Source: JAFKKS01 sp039808325
Lineage (GTDB): Bacteria > Pseudomonadota > Alphaproteobacteria > Rhizobiales > Xanthobacteraceae
Assembly: GCA_039808325.1 (NCBI GenBank)
Contig: JBDHSU010000116.1
Location: 1-12,537 of the forward strand
Reading direction: 5' to 3'
Length of the DNA: 12,537 nt
Positions 7,230 through 12,537 of this stretch are shown here, piece by piece (position 1 is the first letter of the stretch; each line of letters opens with the position of its first letter). The notes beneath the pieces were generated by a model. The model was given only the letters and a program-made list of their open reading frames with translations, did not search any database and was not told where the DNA came from. A program made the position numbers and the translations under genes.

Positions 7230-8549
7230 CTATCGATGCACCGGGCCCATCAAATGGTCCGGAAGCCATGTGGCGATCTCCGGGAAGATGCACAAGATGA
7301 CGATCGCGAGCATCATGCATGCGACATAAGGAATGGTTCCCCACATCACTTTTGTGACAGGCACGTCGGGGGCGATCGAATTGACGATGTAGATATTCAA
7401 TCCGACCGGCGGGTGGATCAGACCGATCTCCATATTGATGGTGATGACGACGCCGAACCAGACCGGATCGAAGCCGGCCGCCGTGATGATCGGCAGCAGG
7501 ATCGGCGCCGTCATGAGGATGATCGCCGCCGGCGGGATGAAGAAGCCCGAGACCAGCAGGAACAGGTTGATCATCAGCATCAGCACCCAGCGGTTGACGT
7601 GCATGTCGGCGATCGCCTGCGCCAATGTCTGGGTGAGGTAGAGCGAGGTCAGCATGTAGCCGAAGAGCACGGCGGCGCCGATGATCATCAGGATCATCAC
7701 CGACTCGCGGGTGGTATCGCGCAGGATCTGCCACCAGTCCCGCGGCGCCCACATGCGGTAGATGACGACCGCGAGAAGAACGCACAGCGCGGCGCCGACG
7801 CCCGCCGCTTCCGATGGCGTCGCGACGCCGCCGTAAAGCACGTACATCACGCCGACGATGATGAAGACAAAGGGCGCGATCTTCGGGATCGATTCGAACT
7901 TCTGCTTCCAGCTATAGCGGAAGTCCGGCGCATGAGAGCGGAAGCCGCGCTTCCAGATGATGAACAGGGTCCACAGGATGAAGAGCCCCGTCAGCATGAT
8001 GCCGGGAAGAACGCCGGCGAGAAACAGACGGCCGATCGAGGTCTCGGTGGCGATGCCGTAGAGGATGAAGGTGATGGACGGCGGAATCAGAATGCCGAGC
8101 GTTCCGCCGGCGCAAATCGAGCCGGTGGCGACGTCGTCGGGATAGCCGCGGCGGCGCATTTCCGGGATGCCCATCCGCCCGATCGCCGCGCAGCACGCGG
8201 GCGACGAGCCGGTGAGCGCCGCGAAGATCGAACACGCCCCGATGTTCGAGATCACGAGGCCGCCCGGCACGCGGTAGAGCCAGCGGTCGAGCGCCTCATA
8301 CAAATCCTTGCCCGCCGGCGAGGAGCCGATCGCGGCTCCCATCATCACGAACATCGGGATGGAAACCAGCGTGAAGTCGTTGAGGCCGCCGTAGAACGTC
8401 TCGGCTGCGACCCGCAGCGCGTCGACGCCCTGGAAGATCACCAGGAAGCTCACCGCAATGGCGCCGAGCCCGAAGGCGACGGGAGCGCCCGAAAGGAGAA
8501 TGACCAGCGTGACGACGAGGACGATGGCGCCTTGGATTGCCGGGCTCAT
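7230..8549 (-). CDS. dctM: TRAP transporter large membrane subunit (DctM family)
   Basis: Large integral membrane component of a tripartite ATP-independent periplasmic transporter; it carries the substrate path and couples uptake to the sodium or proton gradient. The 439-residue protein is hydrophobic throughout with roughly a dozen membrane segments, beginning with IVLVVTLVILLSGAPVAFGL. It contains family blocks IPMFVMMGAAIG (64-75), GGLVISNIGACSIFAALTGSS (96-116), RRRGYPDDVATGSICAGGTLG (132-152) with GGTLGILIPPS (148-158), and near the end the FIPPAAIIL and HPPVGLNIYI repeats. Its ATG overlaps the dctQ stop by 4 bp (ATGA, 8546-8549), indicating translational coupling. It is followed at 112 bp by malonyl-CoA decarboxylase. 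The substrate is set by DctP and is not evident from this subunit. Confidence 0.95.
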   Translation of the reverse strand: MSPAIQGAIVLVVTLVILLSGAPVAFGLGAIAVSFLVIFQGVDALRVAAETFYGGLNDFTLVSIPMFVMMGAAIGSSPAGKDLYEALDRWLYRVPGGLVISNIGACSIFAALTGSSPACCAAIGRMGIPEMRRRGYPDDVATGSICAGGTLGILIPPSITFILYGIATETSIGRLFLAGVLPGIMLTGLFILWTLFIIWKRGFRSHAPDFRYSWKQKFESIPKIAPFVFIIVGVMYVLYGGVATPSEAAGVGAALCVLLAVVIYRMWAPRDWWQILRDTTRESVMILMIIGAAVLFGYMLTSLYLTQTLAQAIADMHVNRWVLMLMINLFLLVSGFFIPPAAIILMTAPILLPIITAAGFDPVWFGVVITINMEIGLIHPPVGLNIYIVNSIAPDVPVTKVMWGTIPYVACMMLAIVILCIFPEIATWLPDHLMGPVHR

Positions 8550-9082
8550 GCGGCACCGCCGTGGCCAAGATGTTCGTCCGGCCTGAGCCCAAAAGGCGGC
8601 GTGCGGCCGGTCAGGAGATTATAAATATCCGCCACGTATTGCAGCGACAGGATGCCGAGACCGATCGGCATCGCCGCATACGGAATCCACAATCGTGCGC
8701 GCCACATCGTGTCGGAGACCCAGCGTTGGGTCCACGCTTCATGCCAAAGCTGGAAGGTGAGATACGTCATGATCACGCAGAACGCGAACGACATCAGCGC
8801 GGCGGCGACGGCAAGCCAGAAGCGCGGGCGCCCTTGCAGGTAAAGCGGCAGCACGTCGACGTTCACGTGGCCGCGGTTGAGCAGCAGATACGGGCTGCCG
8901 ATGAATGTCGCCGCCACCAGGCTGTAAGTCGTGAAATCGGTCTGCCAGATGGTGTTGTGATTCAGCACATAGCGCACGAACACCATGTGGCAGACGACCA
9001 GGACGCCCGCCGCGATCAACCCCGCGGCGACGACCCCGCAAATCTGCGAGATGCGTGTGATGATGCGGATATAAAGATCCAT
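8546..9082 (-). CDS. dctQ: TRAP transporter small membrane subunit (DctQ family)
   Basis: Small membrane partner of DctM, needed for assembly and function of the TRAP uptake system. The 178-residue protein shows four hydrophobic segments (about 12-34, 50-68, 88-110 and 131-151) as expected. It carries the family block LLLNRGHVNVDVLPLYL (66-82) after the second segment and a WIPYAAMPIGLGIL block in the fourth. The ATG at 9082 follows GAGGGGA at a good distance. It overlaps dctM by 4 bp and lies 110 bp after dctP, a gap filled by a strong stem-loop. The C-terminal tail after residue 160 is hydrophilic and likely cytoplasmic. Confidence 0.93.
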   Translation of the reverse strand: MDLYIRIITRISQICGVVAAGLIAAGVLVVCHMVFVRYVLNHNTIWQTDFTTYSLVAATFIGSPYLLLNRGHVNVDVLPLYLQGRPRFWLAVAAALMSFAFCVIMTYLTFQLWHEAWTQRWVSDTMWRARLWIPYAAMPIGLGILSLQYVADIYNLLTGRTPPFGLRPDEHLGHGGAA

Positions 9083-9104
9083 GCCGTCCCCTCGCGCATG
9101 CCCC

Positions 9105-9141
9105 GGAAGCGCGGCGACCCCTCAGCCGCTCCCGCGCTTCC
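9105..9141 (-). other. Strong intra-operon stem-loop between dctP and dctQ
   Basis: A perfect 10-bp inverted repeat GGAAGCGCGG (9105-9114) / CCGCGCTTCC (9132-9141) with a 17-nt loop sits in the 110-bp gap of the TRAP operon. There is no T-run after it in the minus-strand transcript. In binding-protein operons such a hairpin often protects the 3' end of the binding-protein mRNA or partly stops transcription, giving more periplasmic protein than membrane subunits. That function is inferred. Confidence 0.6.
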
Positions 9142-9192
9142 CCCAGTTCGCGACCGGCGCGCCGCATGGGCCGCGGCACGCCGCCCGCAACG

Positions 9193-10188
9193 TCATTTCA
9201 CAGCGAGCGCTTCGTCGATCAGCTTCTTGCCGTCCGGCACTTCTTCCGCGAATTGCTTGTACGAACTTTCCTGCGCGACCTTGATCCATGCGTCGTACTC
9301 GGCCGCCGTCAGGGTGGCGACCTCGACATTGTGGTCCTTGAAAGTCTTGACCATCTTGTCGTCGAGTCCCTTGGTCGCCTGATTGAAGAACTCCTCCGAC
9401 TTCTTGCCTGCCGCCAAAAGCGCATCCTGTTGCTGCTTGTTGAGGCTGTCGAACCGCTTCTTCGACATCAGCACCGGCTCGTACATGAACCAGAGGGCGT
9501 TATCGCCGGGCGCCGTGATGCACTTCACCTGCTCGTAGATGCGGAACGAAACGAAGCTGCCCGTCGACGTGTCCGTGGCGTCGGCAACGCCGGTTTGCAG
9601 CGCGTTGTAGACTTCGTTCGACGGCACGGACACGATCGAGGCGCCGGCATGCTGCCACATCGCCGCGAAGGTCGGGCCGGCCGAGCGGATCTTCAGGCCC
9701 TTCATGTCCTCGGGCTTGCGGATGCATCCGGATTTCGAGGCGACGGCGCCGGCGAGCCACGCATCGGCCAGCACCTTGACGCCGGCTTTCTCGATCCGCG
9801 CCTTGATGTCCTGCATGAACGGCGAACCGTTCAGGCGCGCCGCGCGGTCGTGGCTGCGCACCAGTCCCGGCATCAGCGTCGCGCCGAACGCACGCACCTT
9901 GCCGCTGGCATAATCGAGCGGGAACGAAGACATATCGAGCTGCCCGTTGACCATCGCGTTCCACTGCTCATTCGGCTTGAACAGCGAGGCGCCGGGATAG
10001 ACCTGGATCGTCAGGCCGACGTTCGCCGCCTTGACCTCACGGGCGATGATCTGGACCATCTCGTCGCGCGCATCGCCCTTCCCGCCAGGAAATTGATGCG
10101 ACGCCTTCAGAACGGTTTGGGCCTCGGCCGCCATGGAAAGGGCCAAGAGCAGCCCGGCGCCCGTTATGGCGATCGAGAGCTTCTTCAT
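9193..10188 (-). CDS. dctP: TRAP transporter periplasmic substrate-binding protein (DctP family)
   Basis: Periplasmic receptor that captures an organic acid and hands it to DctQM. The 331-residue precursor has a clear Sec signal peptide: MKKLS, a hydrophobic core (about residues 5-20) and a likely cut after AEA (residue 23). The mature protein starts TVLKASHQFPGGKGDARDE, typical of DctP proteins. DMKGLKIRSAGP (161-172) contains Arg168, which corresponds to the conserved arginine that binds the substrate carboxylate in this family. VPSNEVYNALQTGVADATD (188-206) is the second family signature. An upstream in-frame ATG at 10230 was rejected: it would spoil the signal peptide, and a strong AGGGAGGAGA sits just before 10188. 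The gene has its own predicted promoter and starts the dctPQM-decarboxylase series. Malonate or a related diacid is a guess from context; other carboxylates are possible. Confidence 0.95.
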   Translation of the reverse strand: MKKLSIAITGAGLLLALSMAAEAQTVLKASHQFPGGKGDARDEMVQIIAREVKAANVGLTIQVYPGASLFKPNEQWNAMVNGQLDMSSFPLDYASGKVRAFGATLMPGLVRSHDRAARLNGSPFMQDIKARIEKAGVKVLADAWLAGAVASKSGCIRKPEDMKGLKIRSAGPTFAAMWQHAGASIVSVPSNEVYNALQTGVADATDTSTGSFVSFRIYEQVKCITAPGDNALWFMYEPVLMSKKRFDSLNKQQQDALLAAGKKSEEFFNQATKGLDDKMVKTFKDHNVEVATLTAAEYDAWIKVAQESSYKQFAEEVPDGKKLIDEALAVK

Positions 10189-10230
10189 TATCTCCTCCCT
10201 GAACTTCGTTGATGGTCGCCCTGGGCGCAC

Positions 10231-10259
10231 AATGGAACCCAGACGGCTTTTCTTGTCAA
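10231..10259 (-). promoter_or_regulatory. Predicted sigma-70-type promoter of the dctPQM operon
   Basis: On the minus strand a perfect -35 TTGACA (10254-10259) is followed after exactly 17 bp by TCCATT (10231-10236), 3 of 6 to the -10 consensus. The start would fall near 10224, giving a leader of about 36 nt with the AGGGAGGAGA ribosome site. This suggests that the transporter can be expressed apart from the dehydrogenase upstream. The weak -10 may mean that an activator is needed. Confidence 0.45.
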
Positions 10260-10334
10260 AGGCTTAGCCATTCGACGAAAGTCTATTGGACGACCTGATC
10301 CTGCCTTCGCGAATGACGGCGGTCCGACAGGCGA

Positions 10335-11315
10335 TTACTTGAAGACCTCCGGATTGACTGCGTTTTCCTTGTTCGGCGCGCCATCAAGGACGCTGAGGGT
10401 GTTGCGGACGGCCGCGACGCCCATGCGCCCCATCGATTCCTGCGTCACGCCGGCCAGATGCGGAGCGACCACGACATTCTCGAGCTTGAGCAGCGGGTGG
10501 TCGACCGGCGCCGGCTCCTTCTCGAACACGTCGATGCCGGCGCCGGCGATCCTGCCCGCCGCCAGGACGTCGAACAGCGCCTTCTCGTTGACGATGCCGC
10601 CGCGCGCGGTGTTGACGATCACCGCCGTCGGCTTCATGCGGCCAAGGCGCTTGGCGTCGAACATGTTGATGGTTTCGGCGTTCTTCGGGCAGTGCACGGT
10701 GATGAAGTCCGCTTCGGCGACCGCCGCATCGAGATCCTTGACCAATTCGCAGCCGGCGGCGCGAACGTCTTCCGCCTTGACGTAGGGGTCGTAGACAAGC
10801 ACGCGCATGTCGAAGGCGACGGCCCGCTTCGCCGTCCGCGATCCGATCCGCCCGAAGCCGACGACCAGCATCGTCTTTTCGAAAAAGTCGACCGGGTAGA
10901 CGGTGAGCTGGTCGCGCCAAGTGCCGGCGCGCACGCCGGCGTCGTTCTGCGGCATGCGCTTCGCCAAGGTGAACATCATGGCGAAGGCCTGCTCGGCCAC
11001 CGTCGGAGAGTTGGCGGTGCCGACCGTCATCAGCGGGACGCCGCGCTTGGTCAGCGCCGGAACATCGACCGAGTCGAATCCGACCCCGATGCGCGCCGCG
11101 ACCTGGACGCGCGGCCCGGCATCGAGCTCGGCATCGCCGAAGCGGGTCAACGCCAGGATGACGCCGTCGACGTCCTTGAGCAGCGCGTGGAACTCCGGCG
11201 TCGGCATCAGCGGATTGTAGGAGATGGCCTCGACGTCGTCGCGCGCCTTCAAAACATCCCAGCCCGCCCGCGCCAAAACGGCGGGGGCGATGATCTTCTT
11301 CTTGTTGGTCGCCAT
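10335..11315 (-). CDS. D-isomer-specific 2-hydroxyacid dehydrogenase, NAD(P)-dependent
   Basis: Interconverts a 2-oxo acid and its D-2-hydroxy acid (SerA/GhrB/hydroxypyruvate-glyoxylate reductase family). The 326-residue protein has the catalytic-domain start, ARIGVGFDSVDVPALTKRGV (74-93), the NAD-binding VGFGRIGSR (152-160; G153, G155, G158), HCPKNAETINM (208-218) and VNTARGGIVNE (234-244). The expected catalytic triad is Arg238, Glu267 and His286 (APHLAGVTQES). The acidic region after the second strand reads VYDPY, with aspartate at 176, favouring NAD over NADP. GGGGAG six bases before ATG 11315 supports the start. It is divergent from the aldolase and heads the minus-strand series leading to dctP after 146 bp. 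The aldolase releases a 2-oxo acid in its family, so this enzyme may reduce or produce that compound, for example pyruvate, hydroxypyruvate or glyoxylate. The substrate is not determined by sequence; the C-terminus lacks a SerA regulatory domain. Confidence 0.93.
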   Translation of the reverse strand: MATNKKKIIAPAVLARAGWDVLKARDDVEAISYNPLMPTPEFHALLKDVDGVILALTRFGDAELDAGPRVQVAARIGVGFDSVDVPALTKRGVPLMTVGTANSPTVAEQAFAMMFTLAKRMPQNDAGVRAGTWRDQLTVYPVDFFEKTMLVVGFGRIGSRTAKRAVAFDMRVLVYDPYVKAEDVRAAGCELVKDLDAAVAEADFITVHCPKNAETINMFDAKRLGRMKPTAVIVNTARGGIVNEKALFDVLAAGRIAGAGIDVFEKEPAPVDHPLLKLENVVVAPHLAGVTQESMGRMGVAAVRNTLSVLDGAPNKENAVNPEVFK

Positions 11316-11458
11316 GGTTCACTCCCCAGTGCTGATGGACCGCGGCCTTGGCGCCGCTTCGGTCGAAGTCGGACGTGAAGCGCGGCCGGATGGCCACGAA
11401 AGACGGGCCTTTGCTCGTGCCCGATCACATGCGAACTTGCAACCTCCATTTGACGGCG

Positions 11459-11482
11459 CGCCACCGCCTACCCATGGTGGCG
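11459..11482. promoter_or_regulatory. Inverted repeat in the divergent aldolase/dehydrogenase spacer (candidate operator)
   Basis: CGCCACC (11459-11465) and GGTGGCG (11476-11482) form a perfect 7-bp inverted repeat with a 10-bp centre, a symmetry suited to a dimeric regulator. It lies 30 bp upstream of the aldolase GTG start within the 197-bp divergent spacer. A weak promoter-like TTGACG (11450-11455) precedes it on the plus strand. No regulator gene is present in the window. The rest of the spacer shows nothing I recognise. Confidence 0.3.
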
Positions 11483-11497
11483 ACGCGACAACGAGCC

Positions 11498-11510
11498 GGG
11501 AGGACAAAGG
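11498..11510 (+). promoter_or_regulatory. Ribosome binding site that decides the aldolase GTG start
   Basis: GGGAGG (11498-11503) lies 9 bases before GTG at 11513. The upstream in-frame ATGs (11474 and further) lack such a site. Family members known to me begin with an (M)REN sequence that matches the GTG position, so translation from GTG is favoured. Confidence 0.6.
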
Positions 11511-11512
11511 AC

Positions 11513-12304
11513 GTGCGCGAGAACAAGGTGAAATCGATCTGGAAGGCGGGCGGCGCCGTGGTCAACGGCTGGCTCGGAATTCCAAGCTCCGTCTCAGCCG
11601 AGAACATGGCGCATGCGGGGTGGGACTCGCTCGTCATCGACATGCAACACGGCCTTGTCGACTTCTCGAGCGCGGTGCCGATGCTGCAGGCGATCTCGAC
11701 CACCGACACCGTGCCGCTGGCGCGCGTGCCGTGGAACCTGCCCGACCTGATGATGAAGACGCTCGACGCCGGCGCCTACGGCATCATCTGTCCGATGATC
11801 AACAATCGGAAGGAGTGCGAGGAGTTCGTCTCCAACTGCCGCTATGCGCCGATCGGCCGCCGCAGCTTCGGTCCGACGCGCGCGCTCTGGTATGGCGGCG
11901 CCGACTACGCCAAGCACGCCAACGACACGCTGATCACCATGGCCATGGTCGAGACGCAAGAGGCGATGGACAATCTCGACGAGATCCTGACCACGCCGCA
12001 TCTCGACGCCGTCTATGTCGGGCCCGCCGACCTCGGGCTCTCGCTCACCGGCGTCGCCGCCGCCGATCCGACGCACGAGACGACGGTCGCCGCGATCAAG
12101 AAAATCATCGAGGCCTGCAAGCGGCACAACATCGTCGGCGGCATCCACTGCTTCGCGCCCGCTTACGCGAAGGAGATGATCAAGCTCGGCTATCAGTTCG
12201 TCACCTTGGGCAGCGACAACTCGATGCTGGCCAACATGGCGAAACAGACCGTGGCGCAAATGCGCGAAGGCACGCAAGCGGCCAGCGCCAAGGGGCTTTA
12301 CTGA
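11513..12304 (+). CDS. HpcH/HpaI-family class II aldolase
   Basis: Metal-dependent pyruvate aldolase of the HpaI / 2-dehydro-3-deoxyglucarate aldolase family; members cleave 4-hydroxy-2-oxo acids to pyruvate (or a related 2-oxo acid) and an aldehyde. From the GTG start the protein has 263 residues, the family length. Expected active-site residues are present: His46 in VIDMQHG, Arg71 in ARVPW, and the metal ligands Glu147 in MVETQEAM and Asp173 in VGPADLGLS. AGAYGIICPM (86-95) and the glycine-rich block near GRRSFGPTRA (115-124) also fit. An in-frame extension to 11348 is open but lacks a ribosome site and family similarity. It is divergent from the 2-hydroxyacid dehydrogenase and ends before a near-perfect palindrome. 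The CoA-linked citrate-lyase-like members of the superfamily (HpcH/CitE) are less likely, given the VGPADL and DMQH motifs. The true aldehyde and acid partners are unknown; it may work with the dehydrogenase on an acid imported by the TRAP system. Confidence 0.93.
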   Translation: MRENKVKSIWKAGGAVVNGWLGIPSSVSAENMAHAGWDSLVIDMQHGLVDFSSAVPMLQAISTTDTVPLARVPWNLPDLMMKTLDAGAYGIICPMINNRKECEEFVSNCRYAPIGRRSFGPTRALWYGGADYAKHANDTLITMAMVETQEAMDNLDEILTTPHLDAVYVGPADLGLSLTGVAAADPTHETTVAAIKKIIEACKRHNIVGGIHCFAPAYAKEMIKLGYQFVTLGSDNSMLANMAKQTVAQMREGTQAASAKGLY

Positions 12305-12331
12305 CTGGCGGGACCTTACTGCCGCGACGTT

Positions 12332-12361
12332 CGGCATGCTCGCGCGATCGCGCGCATGCCG
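12332..12361. terminator. Near-perfect palindrome between convergent genes, likely terminator
   Basis: CGGCATG-CT-CGCGCGA / TCGCGCG-CATGCCG folds into a 14-bp stem with one 2-nt bulge and almost no loop. It lies 27 bp after the aldolase stop and 34 bp from the stop of the opposite gene. There is no adjacent T-run; the nearest is TTTTT at 12393-12397. It may terminate from both sides, or be a protein-binding palindrome (core CGCGATCGCG). Confidence 0.5.
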
Positions 12362-12395
12362 ATCTGCGTGATAGAACTACTCTAACTGGAAATTT

Positions 12396-12537
12396 TTAGC
12401 GCACGCTCGGGCGCAGGCCGTGATGCTCGTGCGGATCATGGCGCGAGGCAGCATGATCTTCCCCGCGCGCGTCGCGGCCAACGTCTGGTGCCAACGCCGC
12501 ATAGATGCTTCCGAGCAGCGCGCCATAGATCATGTGC
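12396..12537 (-). CDS. C-terminus of a probable membrane protein with a His-rich tail (cut by window edge)
   Basis: On the minus strand an open frame enters from the right edge and stops at TAA (12396-12398), giving 46 residues with no internal stop. It begins HMIYGALLGSIYAALAP, which looks like the last membrane helix of a small multi-pass protein. It then turns hydrophilic with DHAASRHDPHEHHG, five histidines in 14 residues, and ends LRPSVR. The helix resembles the C-terminal segment of uncharacterised multi-pass proteins of DUF1440/DUF6789 style, but this is a weak impression. It converges with the aldolase, 91 bp away. I do not recognise the gene. The His-rich tail could bind metal ions, but this is not shown. 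Confidence 0.6.
   Translation of the reverse strand, partial: HMIYGALLGSIYAALAPDVGRDARGEDHAASRHDPHEHHGLRPSVR

Noticed and set aside
7026..8624. Long plus-strand open frame (532 codons) opposite dctM
   Set aside because: It is rich in Asp, Arg and His, has no recognisable domain, and lies antisense to the clearly coding dctM and the decarboxylase start; a GC-rich shadow frame.
10189..10230. Earlier ATG for dctP at 10230
   Set aside because: It would place a charged stretch before the signal peptide and ignores the strong AGGGAGGAGA before 10188.
10261..10334. Spacer after the dehydrogenase stop examined for a terminator or small gene
   Set aside because: No stable stem with a T-run, no start with a ribosome site and no RNA gene fold was seen.
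11450..11478. TTGACG with a CATGGT 17 bp downstream as aldolase promoter
   Set aside because: The -10 matches only two of six positions; mentioned only as context for the inverted repeat.
1..12537. CRISPR array, tRNA/rRNA genes, insertion sequences, phage or toxin-antitoxin genes
   Set aside because: No spaced direct repeats, cloverleaf, transposase, integrase or small gene pairs were recognised on either strand.

Overview
The window comes from a GC-rich bacterial chromosome. Third codon positions are strongly G/C, spacers hold palindromic dispersed repeats of the kind common in Hyphomicrobiales (Bradyrhizobium / Rhodopseudomonas / Xanthobacteraceae type), and the gene content (malonyl-CoA decarboxylase, TRAP transporter, family III CoA-transferase) fits the same group. 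The assignment to alphaproteobacteria is an inference from style and content; no rRNA or other marker is present.

Layout. (1) 1-2359, minus strand: a glycerol catabolic pair, glpD followed 11 bp later by glpK, which runs off the left edge. (2) 2446-5617, plus strand: a PfkB-type sugar kinase, a short-chain dehydrogenase/reductase (SDR) with an atypical active site, and a family III (CaiB/Frc-type) CoA-transferase. The spacers after the kinase, after the SDR and after the CoA-transferase each hold a different palindromic repeat. (3) 11315-5747, minus strand: a D-2-hydroxyacid dehydrogenase, a complete TRAP transporter (dctP, dctQ, dctM) and malonyl-CoA decarboxylase, whose 3' end converges on the CoA-transferase. 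(4) 11513-12304, plus strand: an HpcH/HpaI-family class II aldolase, divergent from the dehydrogenase. (5) 12396-12537, minus strand: the C-terminus of a probable membrane protein with a His-rich tail, cut by the right edge.

How the genes may work together. The TRAP system should import an organic acid. The order dctP-dctQ-dctM-decarboxylase recalls the rhizobial malonate locus (matPQM-matA-matB), but no malonyl-CoA synthetase (matB) is seen here. The only CoA-activating candidate in the window is the convergent family III CoA-transferase. One model is uptake of malonate or a related diacid, CoA transfer, then decarboxylation to acetyl-CoA. The aldolase and the hydroxyacid dehydrogenase at the other end could process 2-oxo/2-hydroxy acids to or from pyruvate or glyoxylate, perhaps as a separate acid pathway sharing the transporter. 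The glycerol genes and the sugar kinase are ordinary carbon metabolism. I found no mobile-element genes, CRISPR arrays, RNA genes or defence systems. I see no clearly new system; the most original points are the mat-like module without its synthetase, the SDR lacking the catalytic serine position, and a repeat that supplies the C-terminal codons of the kinase.
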